A stretch of 64,000 nucleotides of DNA, taken from contig JAAGOF010000041.1 of the NCBI GenBank assembly GCA_010645155.1, forward strand, positions 602,097 to 666,096, given 5' to 3'. This DNA is from Tigriopus japonicus. Lineage: Eukaryota > Arthropoda > Copepoda > Harpacticoida > Harpacticidae. The notes below the pieces were generated by a model. It was not told the DNA's origin. It saw only the letters and a list, made by a program, of their open reading frames with translations, and did not search any database. Below, in pieces: positions 53,340 to 64,000 of this stretch (position 1 is the first letter of the stretch; each line of letters starts with the position of its first letter). The translations under genes and the position numbers were made by a program.

Positions 53340-56300
53340 CCCCATGAGTTTGGCAATCGCCTCTCAACTTTGCTTGACTCAATCTCCACATTGTGATGGC
53401 CTTTACAGAGATCCAGTAATTGATTTATACGTCTCTGTGGACGTTTTTGGGACCATGGAATGTTATAGCAATTTTGATTCAGGATTTCTTCAATCTTATG
53501 CCGATCAAGCAAAACCAATGTTATGGCTCAAGAAATCCCTAGTTCAACCTCAAGGAGAAGGTATTTTTTTTTCATTTTTCTTCAGTGTTTGGTGAAAAAA
53601 ATATTGAGGTATGTTTGAAGAAAAATCGATTTTTTTTTGGAGATAGTATTATTGATTTTTGCATTAAGAAGTGATTTATTGGCGTAACTTTTTGGGTCTT
53701 TACACTTGAGGAAAACTTCTGAGATTGCCAAATGTTTTATAAAGCGCAAGTCTTTATACATTGGGTTTTGGATTCACAAGATGAACTCATTAAAAGGTTT
53801 AAATCAGCTTTTGGTCTTTGATGGTCAGCGAAATCAAATCATTTTGCGTGTTTAGTTGCTTCAATCTTTACTGTTCCTTATAATTTCTCATAAATATTTA
53901 CAAGGTGGCCATTTTTGTACTTCTTGGTAATTAAGGTATTAATTAAGGTATAAGGAAATGACCTTTCTAAGAGTGTCTTATAAACTGAGATGAGAATCTA
54001 AGGATATGAATTTCACACGGCAGAAGTTTGTGGCTTTCGAGATAAATGATTCGGAAATGGCCTCAAATTAGGGAAATTCAATGCCTAAGAAAGTACTTGA
54101 ATTTCAATTTTTGGTCATTATATATCGAGCCCCACAAAATGCCAATGTAAACACTCCACCACCAGCCCCTCCTGTGGTCTTATTTGGGCAGTGTTGCCAG
54201 ATCGGCAATTATTACCCGACTTTTTGTCGAAACAGCAAATGTTTTCTACAGTGACATATCCAACCAAAACTTGTGACAGTTTAGTGGGACGACGCCACTG
54301 TTAAAATATTATCATGTAGTAAATTAGTGCCAAAAAGTGGTATTTAAATCCCCAACTGGCAGCCATACACAAGTCTGACCTTAGAGGAGTATAGAGAGGT
54401 CATTGTCGTCATTTTGTCTGCCTTGTTTGCAGCTGATACTGGCCAAAGTTGCCCATAAGTTGCGTGAAAAAGCAAATATTTCCGAAGAATATCATAAAAA
54501 CTTGCCCATGCAAGTGGAAGATCATTGTACAAACGTCGGTGCAAAAGTCTTGTTTGGGCAAGTTTCAACTAGTTGCTGATGATAAATGGCCCTTGCTGCC
54601 CACAATGAAATTCCACGACCGACCTGCTCTAGTATCTCCACTCTCTTTGAGTCTGACAACAAGAGGCGCTGGCGGCGGAGGGTTTGCGCAGACATCTTTT
54701 GTGGGGTTCAATGTGAAATCCGGTCTCTAGTAATGAGTAGAGTGAGAGTTGAAAAGTTCCCTTTTCAACTCTCAGAACTACTTTTGAGTCATTGGTTGAA
54801 AAATGAATGTACAAAAATAATACGTTATTCGAAACTTGGAAAAACTTATTTTTCATATTCTCAACCACCCGATAAGCCGAGGTTGTTGTTGTGTTAATGA
54901 AGGATTTAAACCCAAGCTTACAAAATTCGTCAATAGGTGGTGTTAAAGAGAGGGCAAGTACTTTGCGTTAAGTTCATAAGACTTTTCTTTTCACTTCCCT
55001 CACATTTGAACCATCTGTTGAAAATTTTAACCGAAGCTTAAAAAAATTCACCACTAGATTGAACCAAAACAGGAAAATGTTTCTTGGGTTCAGAGCTATC
55101 CTAAACATGAACTAGTAGCCAAAGTTGCAGCTTAGATTTTGAAATCGATTTCTCTTCATATTTTTATGATTTCTAAATGAGTTCTTTGAGTCTTTTAGAG
55201 TTCAGTTATAGTGTTCAAAAATCAAAAGGTCATGCTGATTGATCGTAAATTAAGGCCAAATATGTCACAGAAACGAACAGTTTTTTATACCTCAAGATGG
55301 CACTGATTTTAAATTTTCTCCTTCATTGAAGCTAAAATTTGCTGCCTGAAGATGGCGTGCTCTGACGGTGAATTGGTCATTTTGAGAACAATAGAGGGCA
55401 CCCAAGCAGGGTGTCTTCAAGTTGAACTGAATAGTAGGGCCGACATCTAGGGAACAAAAATGTTGGTTTCTTTGAAATCAATTGTCGTTTATTTTAAGCT
55501 TAGTTTAAAATCCATAATATACGCAACCTTTCTCTTTGGGGAGGCAAATTGTCCTCTTGAGTGACTTTGCAAAACAAATCTTAAGTCAAAACCGCCATGT
55601 GCAGTTGCTTCTGAGAGAGTATTCAACGCAAAAGATGACTTTAGATCAGGGGTCGGCAACCGGTGGGCCCGGGCCCACATGTGGAGCCAAGGTTGGTCGT
55701 TGGTGGGCCCCAAGAGCTATGGGGAAAGTCCAAAATAGTGGGCCCGCAAGCCGTCCATGGTACAGTGCTCGTGGGCCTAAAACGCTTAGATCGCTAATTT
55801 ATGGGCCCCTGAACCTACCAACGTTTGCTTGGTGGGCCCCTAACAACACGAATCAAATTTCGTGGGCCTTGCACCAAAAGAGGTTGCCGACCCGTGCTTT
55901 AGAAAATTTAAAAACATATCTTAAATTCTTGTTGGAAACATGTGAATCAAAATCCAAGCACATATCACTCGACAAGGACATTCGGAAATTGGCATCCGGA
56001 CCTTGTCTGCTTCTTTTTCAGTTCAGATAAAATGTTTAGATATTTTCATGCATAGATAAGGTCTTTTTCAGAATACTTTATCGCCTTACCTGAATACGGC
56101 CAGGCTTATGGACTCACAAATTTGGAAGCACCAACAATAGGAATTCCAACAAAGGATGATCTTGATGCCTGTGTGCCTTACCAAAACGGTATCTTAGGTT
56201 GCAACTTCAACAGCGGAAACTGTCACTTTCTAGACTTACGTAAGCTACTCATCATCTATCATTCAAAATTCTACTTATCAAAAGGGCTATAAAATGCATA

Positions 56301-57894
56301 ACAACTTCCTTCGTTTTTTTGGCTTTATTTCCATTTAAAAAAATGAGAATTCAGGATCAAGGACGGACTTGGCAATACTGATGTGTTGGATTTGGAATGT
56401 GGATGTGGAAGTTGATTTTTTGGCAGAGTTTTGCCGTTTTGGTTTTTAGAGTCAAACAGCTGACCACAACTAAACTTTTCAACTGGCAATAGACCTTATC
56501 TGCCTTAAAATATGACTGCCAACTCGAAATCCATTTTTATAGCTATCGATGGAACTCGGAATTGAACTAGTTCGAGTATTGCCAAATTGGTCCCCGTTAA
56601 GGTCTTTTCAAAAAGTTCAGTACAACTTGCCCTTTTTAACAGCGATAAACTTCCGAGTCAAAACTGGCAGCACTCCTGGTTCGAAACACATCACTACTTG
56701 GCAACGGTTGACATTTTTTCAATAAGATTTTTGACTAGTTCTTGGGAAAACTATTAATCTAAAAAGCTTCAATCCAAAGTTTCAAAGACGACAAAATTAC
56801 TTATGTCAACTAAAGGCGTTTGGAATTCTTTGAAAATAGATCGTCTATGTAACCAACTCGTTCCAGTTTTACATATAATAATGAAGAGGACCTTAAATCA
56901 ATATCTATGGATGATTATGACTATAAAGAGCCCATTATTGTCAATCCTGATGGAACATATTTTTTTCCCAACTTAGTAAATCATTTTCGTTCTTTTTGCC
57001 ATTGACAAAGTATCTTGTGTATTATTATCTTAATATTTTCCAATGCTTTTTGCACTTGTAATGTTGCAACGTAATTTAATCAGCATTTTAGGTTCAAAAC
57101 TTGCCGTAGTTTTTGCTCATTTTATTCGCATTTTAACATTCACTCATGATCAATCCCTAGGTTTAAAAACGTGGACACCCTTTGCGAGTTTTAGCCCAGA
57201 TTCCCATGTGCACGGCAGGATGGCAACAGTAAATGGTCACCCTGTTGTTATGGGTGGCTATAAAACTCCGCTCAAAAACCAGCTGAATGATCAAGTCGAG
57301 GTATATGATCCCAAGCTTCAGATATGGAAAGATGCGCCAAAAATGATAAAACGGCGGAGAGTATTCACCGTCCACAACTTAGATTATAAAACCCTCATTG
57401 TCATTGGTGGATATGCTGTTGAACCAAATGATTTGACGGACCACGTAGAGAGTTGGACCTATGGGACACCATCCTGGATCGCATTACAATCTCTTCCTCA
57501 AGCTATAAGCACTCACCAAAGCGTGGTTACAATTTGGCCAGATGGTCGGTTTGGAATATTGGTTTTAGGTGGGCGGGGTGTGGCAAATCCGTCAGTTTTT
57601 CAGAAGTGGGCTTTCTTCTTGGACTTTGAGAGCATGACATGGGAAATTGCGCCTTCACAGTTCTTACCTACAGCTATGGGATTTGGTCAATTGCATTCGA
57701 TTGGGCATAAGTTGTATTCTATTCCCTTCTTTCAACCTAGCAATGATGCCAGCACTGTTCAAGGAACAATGGTTTTAACCAAGGATATGTCAGTGTTCAA
57801 CTCTACATGGGAAGAATACACAATGAGCGTCACAACTGGCACCCTTAACATTTTCATTCTCAGGGCTCAAAGAACTATTGTTGTTCATAACTGA
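53340..57894 (+). CDS. kelch-repeat protein (N-terminus uncertain)
   Basis: Three exons join in phase: 53340-53560 (acceptor CGTTTTTTAG, donor GTATTT), 56072-56239 (acceptor TCTTTTTCAG, donor GTAAGC), 57161-57894 (acceptor AATCCCTAG, TGA end). From the ATG at 53344 this gives 372 residues, but the acceptor before it suggests further 5' exons. The first part is Cys-containing (HCDGLYRDP, FGTMECYSNF, LDACVPYQNGILGCNFNSGN). The C-terminal ~245 residues carry kelch blades: VVMGGY...QVEVYDPKLQIW, TLIVIGGYA...VESWTYGTPSW and GILVLGGRG...DFESMTWEIAP. Such beta-propellers bind other proteins. No BTB or BACK domain is present in these exons, so it is not a KLHL-type adaptor; the Cys pairs would suit a secreted protein (inference). 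AATAAA follows at about 57975. Confidence 0.75.
54355..54650. repeat. dispersed repeat, copy 2 (partner at 21109-21540)
   Basis: Inside kelch-gene intron 1; matches 21109-21540 in the same orientation. Non-coding, class unknown. Confidence 0.75.
54895..55065. mobile_element. diverged relative of the 30302 hairpin MITE
   Basis: Left part GGATTTAAACCCAAGCTTAC and right part AAGCTTAAAAAAATTCACCA keep the layout of the 30302-30461 element. Located in kelch-gene intron 1. Confidence 0.55.
55647..55896 (+). mobile_element. hAT-like MITE, GGGCCC-rich family, copy 3
   Basis: 250 bp, ends CAGGGGTCGGCAACC and GGTTGCCGACCCGTG. The 8-bp flanks CTTTAGAT and CTTTAGAA match at seven of eight positions. 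In kelch-gene intron 1. Same length as copy 2 in the opposite orientation. Confidence 0.9.
56376..56696 (+). mobile_element. TACTGATG-family hAT-like MITE in kelch intron 2
   Basis: 321 bp, starts TACTGATGTGTTGG and ends TTCGAAACACATCACTA. Perfect 8-bp duplication CTTGGCAA at 56368-56375 and 56697-56704. Best-preserved reference for the family. Confidence 0.9.
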
Positions 57895-57974
57895 AGGTTG
57901 TTTTGGAAGGAAATTCAAAATTTGAATTATTGTTGTTTTACAAATTATCATTTAGTGTGTGCGTTCTTGATACA

Positions 57975-57980
57975 AATAAA
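57975..57980 (+). terminator. polyadenylation signal of the kelch gene
   Basis: AATAAA 81 bp past the stop codon. Confidence 0.55.
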
Positions 57981-57984
57981 CTAG

Positions 57985-58770
57985 AATACTAACACCATGT
58001 CAAAAGATGAAACATCATTCAAGGCATTTTATGTCTTTTAGTGATAGCTTCGCAATTTTAGCGGCCAAGGAGGTTACTTTTCAATCCACATAATAAGCTT
58101 GATAGAAAGTATTTAAAAAACCAAAGGATAAATGATCTAAACATCATTTATTAAAATATCTATCGGTCTCAGTATACTTCGAATTTTGATATTTATTTTG
58201 AGAGAAAACTTCTCGAACATGAAAACTCAAGAGAAAAATATGTGACTACTGTCGTCATTTTGACCATTTCAAACATGTGATTTGCAAAATGCCATGGTCA
58301 ACAATAAATCCTCAGTTTGCAGAGGTCAAAGCGTTATTGATGTCGAAAGAAGCTCTGACAACTTCAAAGTGAAAAGTGACAAGTCAAAACAGACCACATT
58401 GACAAGGCTTCTCACAATGATCATATTGAAAGACCGAGCCCGCTAAAACCCAATATCCTTTGAGACGCACTCGTTCTGTTTTCTTAGGCACATGTACTTT
58501 GAGCTATCTGCTTTCTTGATTTCACACCACAAGTTTACGGACTTTCACCAGGTACACAATTTTACTGTTTACTTGTAACTTGATCATTTCAAACAAAAAA
58601 AGTAGGGAGATATTCATTCTTGATTGACCTTTTTTCCTCGGATGATTACACTTGGAAATCAGAATTGGGATCATCAAAGACATCTTCTCCGCCAAATATT
58701 GGCCGAGTTCCAAACAAGTCATGTGACTTTCTTCACTCCCCCTTTTTGTGCCTCATTTTCTCCCACTCAT
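57985..58770. other. spacer between the kelch gene and the SMYD4-like gene
   Basis: No gene recognised. GTCATGTGAC at about 58718-58727, some 50 bp before the SMYD4-like ATG, is a perfect-centre E-box (CATGTG) that might be regulatory; this is weak. Confidence 0.35.
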
Positions 58771-58775
58771 CCAAG

Positions 58776-61700
58776 ATGAGCGGGCAAACATTTGTTTTAA
58801 AACAAATCATCAGTGAAGTGGAGGAAGAGTGCTTCAAAGATAAACCCGTTCCTTCGAATTGGACCCAAACAATCGACTTCATTGGAACCGTTCACAAAAG
58901 CCTCAAAGATCCCAAAAAGCTGAACAGATTCGCCGATGCATGGTCCAAACCAAGATCCTTGAAGGACGCCCAAAAGTCCTTGGACACTCGAGAGATTGGC
59001 AATGATCACCTCAAGGTCGATAATGTGGGTCAAGCATTGGACTTTTATAACCAAGCCGTCCTTTGGGCCCCTGTCCAAGGTCCTCAAGATTATCTTCTCC
59101 CTCTGGCCTTGGCCAATCGATCCTTGGCCTTGATGAGAACCAAACAGTTCCAATTGGCTATCAGAGACATGACCTTGGCGATTGAAGCTGGATATCCGAA
59201 AGAGAACTCTTATAAGCTATTCCAAAGAATGACCAAATGTTATGCTTCCATTGAAGATACTGCCAATGCCATGAAGTGTCATGAGAAACTCAAGGAGTCT
59301 TTGGTGGGTGAGTCTAAGTTGCCGAGAAAGGTCATTCAAGATATTCTTCAGGAATCGAATAACTTGATTTTGAACGTCAAGAGAACCCGGAAGGCACAAT
59401 CGTTTCTTGATTTGACTTCGAACCAAACCATTCCCGAAGAGGATCCACTTGTTATAAATAAGCCTCACAAAACCATCCCAAGAACCAATGGTTCGGTTCA
59501 GATTCAGTACAGTGAAGTTCGTGGACGCTTTGTTGAAGCGAGTAAGGACATTGATGTAGGCGAGCTCATCATTCGAGACAGTCCAGTTGTGCATTTCATC
59601 AATCCTGTGAATTCGGTGAAGAACTGCTATGTTTGTGGAGTCAATGCCAATGCTCCTGTTCCATGTCAGACGTGTTCCAATACTGCCTTTTGTAGTGTTG
59701 AATGCAGGACAAAGGCCAATACAACAAGGTAAAAAACTTCAAGACTTGAGATTAAATCTTCAAGGAAGCAAAGTTTCATTGTGTTGACAAAAAAATGAGT
59801 AGAAACCCAACAGAGGTCAGAGACGCACGGATTTTTGGCTAAAGTGTCAAACGTTTCATCTGATAACGATCAGCCTTTGAAAAGTACATATGAATGTTTT
59901 AATTTTGTGGACAAAAACACTCCAATTCATTATTAATGAACCTACACACTGTTTATCCGTCTATGCAAAAAATATTCTTAGTTTGATGTTCAAAATCTCA
60001 ACTTGCGCCTTTTCATAACGTTTTTGAGCCGAAAAGGAAGGCGTTGAAGACTCAAAACATATAAAAATCTTGAGCTCTGGAAATGCAAAATTTGTGTTTC
60101 AGAGTAAAATATGGAGGCATTGATTGGAGTGAGCTTTAACTCCACTTGGAAGTACTGCTGTGTTTCAAGTTAGATTTTTGGCAGAGGTTTGCAATTTTGG
60201 TTTTTAGGGTCAAAAAGCTGACCACAACTGAACTTCTCAACAGGCAATGGACCTAATCTGTAAGGGTGCAGATTTCAGGCAAATAAGATTTATGTCCGAA
60301 AATTTGTTGATTTGCTAGCTTTTAAATTGGTAGATCAAATTTCATATAAACATTAATTTTTGAAACTATATTAATGATTAACTTTCTTTACAGGGAATCC
60401 CATTCCTTGTAGCGGTATTGAAAAATCCGCCCCCCCCCCCAAAAAAAAAAAATAAAAAAAAAAGTTCATTTGCCATTTTTCAATTCATTTACAGTGTTTT
60501 GGCAAATTGATACAAATTTGTCGGTTTTTGGGTAATTAAATGCAAAATTTGTCGGTTTTTAGGCAAATAAACGCAAAAATGGTCTCTTTTGGGAAAAAAT
60601 AGTGGGAAATTTTTTTTATCCAAAAGTTTTGCTTAATGGATAAATTGATTATTCAATGGAATAGCAATGTTTCTCTTACTTGTACATTTACTGCATTCCA
60701 CTTTATTGTTGGTGAAATTTGATGCTCATTTTCCGAAATTAGTGGCCAGTGTTGCTATATTTTGGTCAATTTTTGTGTCCATTTGCCATTTTGTTTGCCA
60801 TTTCTTGTTTTATTTGGCATTTTATTCGCCATTTCGTACGCGTTCATTTGACGTTTTCGAGCCTAAAAGGCATGTTTTATTTGCCAAAAATTTGCACCCA
60901 TACTCGTCTGCCATAAAATATTGTAGCACTGCCAACTCCAAATCCATGAGTGATATGATGGTGCTTGAGCTAGATTTAATTGAAGTGCTGCCAACTTGGT
61001 CTTAGTTTAGGTCCTTTTAAAAAGTTCAATACAACCTGCCCTTCTGAACAGAATTAAACTTCGAGTAAAAAATGGCAGCACTCCCAACTCGAAACACATC
61101 ACTACTCGGGAGAGTCGAAATTAGCCCTTCCAAAAAGCGAAAGAGCCAATAAAGATGGGACATACTTCATGAAATAGTCTCAATCATTCTCAATCTTTTC
61201 TGAAATTGGACTGATGTCCATAAATAGAGGACGTTTTTTTGGTGTTTTTTCGCCTTCAAATTTCTGATGATATTTGGCCTTCTTCATACCAAAACTTGAT
61301 ATTTGATCAATGGAATTTGGCCGGATGAAGCCTTTGGTTCAAGAGAAGTTCTTTCTTAGAAAAAATGGGAGTTGTTTAGCCTAAAGCACGCATTTTTGCT
61401 CATTTAAACGGATGAATTGTGGTTTTAGATTGACATGGGGCAAAAAATTAAGCCTAAACCATTTTAACATCAAACATTTGACATGGTCCAAAAACTCAAA
61501 TTCATGATTCGTTTTAATTTAGTTTTTACTCGAATAAGAGTATCCAAAAGGTGCAATCTTAATTCAAGCTACAAACTTCGAGTCTTTGTTCTATCTCTAA
61601 TTTCAAAAGTGTTTTTTACGTTGGAAACAAAACACTTTTTGCTTGCTAATTTCATAAATATTGAGGGCCTCAAGCTAAGGTTTGCCATAAATTTTTTTCC

Positions 61701-63129
61701 CAGCAAAAGTGAAATACTAGGCATCAACATGAAAAGTGCTCATTCAGTGATTTGTCAATTTTTTAACCTTTTTGCATCATCAGTAAAGTGAATATTCCAT
61801 TTTCAGTCATGGGTTTGATTGTGGTCTAGCCTTGCCAGACATATTCTGGAATCAAAAGGCCACAGGTTCTGGGTTCGCAACCTTAATAGGCATGACACTG
61901 AAGGTACTAACGCAAGAAAAGGCCAGCTTCTTCACCCAAAATGGTTTCAAAGTCTTCAAAAGTCCAGACCTCAACGCACATCCTACTTCCAAAGATCCAG
62001 CCTTGAAGAACTATGACATTCTCTTTAACATGGCCTCACATGTGGATGCAAGTAACTTTGGAGAGACTCTGAGTGTGGCTTTATTACTGTGGGCGTGGCT
62101 GGACTCTCAAGGATACTTTAAAAATGTACTCTCTTCTGATCTGGAACCATTCCAGGATCAGAGGAGCAATCCCTACGTGTTCTTCACGGTCTTACTATTT
62201 CATTTCTACTCAGTGATTCAATCAAACAATCACACAGTGCAAGGTAAAAATTAGAAATGAAACTAATCAGATGTCATGCCTTTGTCAATTCCTTTCGAAA
62301 TGTATTTAATCAAGATTATTTTACCAAGGTTTTTAAGGTCCTTTTTTACATTTCATAATTTCTTAATACGGTTGAAAAAGTGCTATAAACCACGATGATT
62401 TAACTCAATCTATTCTCAAAATTTGTCTGTCCTAAATGAAAAATTGGTTTGCAACCTCCATTAGAAAAGCTTAACGAAGTCTTAAAATCCCCAAACAAAA
62501 AATAAGAGGTCTGTAATCAAATCCTTGATTTAAAAACTATGTACTGTTTTTCAGAAATTGGTAGAATTGACATGACGGCGGAAAAATTTACGGTTGGATC
62601 TGCTGTTTACCCTCATGTGGCTTCTCTTTTCAATCACAATTGCGATCCAAATACCTCTCCAATTCAAGTTGGTTTGGATCAGCTGACTTTCGCTTCGCGC
62701 GTTATTCGTCAGGGTGACGAAATCAGTCATATTTACCAAGCTCATTTCGGCAACACTGCCAAGGCCAAACGTCAAGAGATTCTTCAATCTATGTTCCACT
62801 TTGTTTGCTCTTGTGAAGCGTGTGAAGAAGATTTCCCATTAGCGCAGGAGTTGCCCCAATCTTTTGCAGAGGTTGGACTGGATCCTGGATTGGATCGGAC
62901 CTATGAGGAATGCAATCTTCGCATTCAAGATGCTTTGGAGATGCCTGGAAGTGCCTTGAAGATGCTTGAATTGTATAATGAAAGAACCCGATTGGTCTGT
63001 AAGCACCTGAAGCGTCCACACATGTTCTATTTAAGCAGTCGAGCAGCAATAACGGACTGCTTATGGGTGCTGTTTGGGAACAAATCTCAGGGATTGGAAG
63101 GACAGTCCCTACAAGGCATTTATTTATGA
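58776..63129 (+). CDS. SMYD4-like TPR/MYND/SET-domain protein
   Basis: Exons 58776-59728, 61807-62243 and 62555-63129 join in phase (donors GTAAAA, acceptors CATTTTCAG and GTTTTTCAG), giving 654 residues. The ATG of MSGQTFVLK is preferred to the longer open frame, whose upstream part has no coding character. Layout: N-terminal TPR-like helices (about 85-200, NVGQALDFYNQAVLWAP, YLLPLALANRSLALMRTKQF), start of the split SET domain (GRFVEASKDIDVGELIIRD), MYND zinc finger from residue 284 (CYVCG, CQTC, CSVEC, completed by HGFDC in exon 2), SET core FNHNCDPN (490-496) and post-SET CSCEACEEDFP. This is the SMYD4 arrangement; family members methylate lysines or act in transcription, but the substrate is not predictable. 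AATAAA near 63199 follows. Confidence 0.92.
60153..61104 (+). mobile_element. TACTGATG-family hAT-like MITE, enlarged by an internal insertion
   Basis: In SMYD4-like intron 1. Starts TACTGCTGTGTTTCAAG and ends CTCGAAACACATCACTA. Flanks CTTGGAAG and CTCGGGAG match at six of eight positions. The family sequence is interrupted from about 60290 to 60895 by an AT-rich segment containing a C11-A12 run (60430-60455) and repeated TTTGCCATTT/GGCAAAT words. Confidence 0.75.
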
Positions 63130-63198
63130 ATGATATACATGAAAGTGTATTGTATATCAGTGGATAGATGGTGAACGATCAACTGTTTACTATTTGAA

Positions 63199-63204
63199 AA
63201 TAAA
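63199..63204 (+). terminator. polyadenylation signal of the SMYD4-like gene
   Basis: AATAAA 70 bp past the TGA stop. Confidence 0.6.
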
Positions 63205-63565
63205 GCATGTTATGTAGGACAAACAGTTAAATGTACTTTGATTGCATGCTACATTGTTCCGATTCTTTTCTAAAAAAGTATGCTTTGAAACAAAATGATA
63301 CAAACGATTAAGTTTGCCGAACTGAGCTTCATATCTAGGTACTTTATCGTTGTATTTTTGCACAACTGGGGAATTGTTAGAAAAAATACTGTGCCTTTTG
63401 ATAGAAGCAAAATTATCTTTTTGACTCACGCTTTTGTCCCGATTCACGATATATTTGCAAGACCGTTGGGCAATAGTTTAAAAACAGATTGACCTGTAAC
63501 TGAGCTGTGATAACTCACTTGCTGATGAACGTGTTTTTGTTCAACTTGAATTCAATGGGTGATTA
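63205..63565. other. no gene seen
   Basis: AT-rich 3' flank of the SMYD4-like gene. Confidence 0.35.
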
Positions 63566-63569
63566 ATAG

Positions 63570-63715
63570 ATTTTTGGGTATATAACTTTTTCCTTGGATC
63601 TAAACTTAAATAATACTGTTCTCCATGGATTTTTGGTCCTAAAAATGCCAAGATGTCTTTGGGCATTTCTCTCCAAACCTAAAAAGCCATTCGAAACAGG
63701 GTGAGCTGACCCCGA
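63570..63715 (-). repeat. LINE-associated repeat, second copy
   Basis: Shares TTTTTCCCTGGA/TTGGATCTAAACTTA, CCAAGATGTCTTTGGG and CCTAAAAAGCCATTCG in order with 26765-26935, the segment next to LINE fragment 4. Probably a tail piece of the same LINE family. Confidence 0.65.
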
Positions 63716-64000
63716 GCGATCATTTACAAGCAGGCTCAAAATGGGAGGAAGTGAAGTCAATAGTAAAATGCATATTTTACATTAGTCTGACAAAGTGAAG
63801 CAACATTGGTTGATCTCCTGAACAATACACCTCAAGTTTGAATATAGCGTTGGACTATGAAATTTAAAAGAAACGGGGTTTCCGAAAAAAAACGCAAGAA
63901 CAAAGTACATTTACTGGCTCTCTAAATATTCGCTAGAACTTTAATTTTTAACTTTGACGCTGTATAGCAGCCGTTAAAATGGTGGGCTTAAATTATAAGT
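63716..64000. other. window edge, nothing recognised
   Basis: Unremarkable AT-rich sequence. Confidence 0.35.

Noticed and set aside
55536..56030. 164-codon plus-strand open frame
   Set aside because: Most of it lies in the GGGCCC-rich MITE; no homology to a protein and repeated elsewhere.
57043..57160. N-terminal extension of the kelch C-terminal exon
   Set aside because: The acceptor at 57160 restores frame with the 56239 donor, so the open sequence before it is probably intron.
58620..58775. Longer N-terminus for the SMYD4-like protein
   Set aside because: The upstream frame starts at a non-ATG codon and shows no family similarity; MSGQTF at 58776 is the better start.

Overview
This window looks like arthropod nuclear DNA, most likely from a crustacean and possibly a copepod (inference from gene content; no single marker proves it). 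Genes are split by GT-AG introns, the DNA is AT-rich and dense in transposons, there is a short interstitial array of the arthropod telomere motif TTAGG, and one run of 93 Ns is an assembly gap (35539-35631).

Readable host genes, left to right: a partial glycine N-acyltransferase-like GNAT gene (2004-1324, -); a decayed short-chain dehydrogenase fragment (about 6880-7370, +); a lone signal-peptide exon (8491-8551, +); gene A of a small unnamed family (16313-15683, -), its relic C (18481, +) and complete relative B (23883-22775, -); a family VIII esterase/beta-lactamase-like gene (29526-25656, -); a SMIM15-like gene with no ATG (about 32500-32252, -); the splicing factor U2AF1 (36635-33487, -); the ER chaperone cofactor SDF2/SDF2L1 (39953-43838, +) with a canonical ER-stress element upstream; an arthropod SmydA-type SET/MYND gene with a large charged extension (49854-44412, -); a kelch-repeat gene (about 53340-57894, +); and a SMYD4-like TPR/MYND/SET gene (58776-63129, +).

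Mobile DNA dominates the rest. A 6.85 kb BEL/Pao LTR retrotransposon (8795-15644, coding on -) has two 495-bp LTRs differing at about four sites, a tRNA-Tyr-like primer binding site, a gag frame break and one in-frame stop in pol. Its flanks do not match, and on both sides it abuts a host gene missing its 3' part. Several hAT-like non-autonomous families can be delimited by 8-bp target-site duplications: a 250-bp GGGCCC-rich family (three copies, one with a nested TTAGG-bearing insertion), an approximately 310-bp TACTGATG/CATCACTA family (one copy inserted into an inverted sibling), and a 1.2-kb element in an SDF2 intron. There are also two tRNA-derived SINEs, at least four eroded LINE reverse-transcriptase fragments, hairpin MITEs, ATTAC-rich repeats and a 20-bp minisatellite.

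The most novel protein signal is the A/B/C family: an MGSS N-terminus, a hydrophobic hairpin, then separated His and Asn-Cys motifs reminiscent of LRAT/NlpC-P60 papain-like folds, ending in B with a 10-residue tandem repeat. Spliced gene models were assembled by eye from splice-site phase and family similarity; none was checked by a database search or transcripts.
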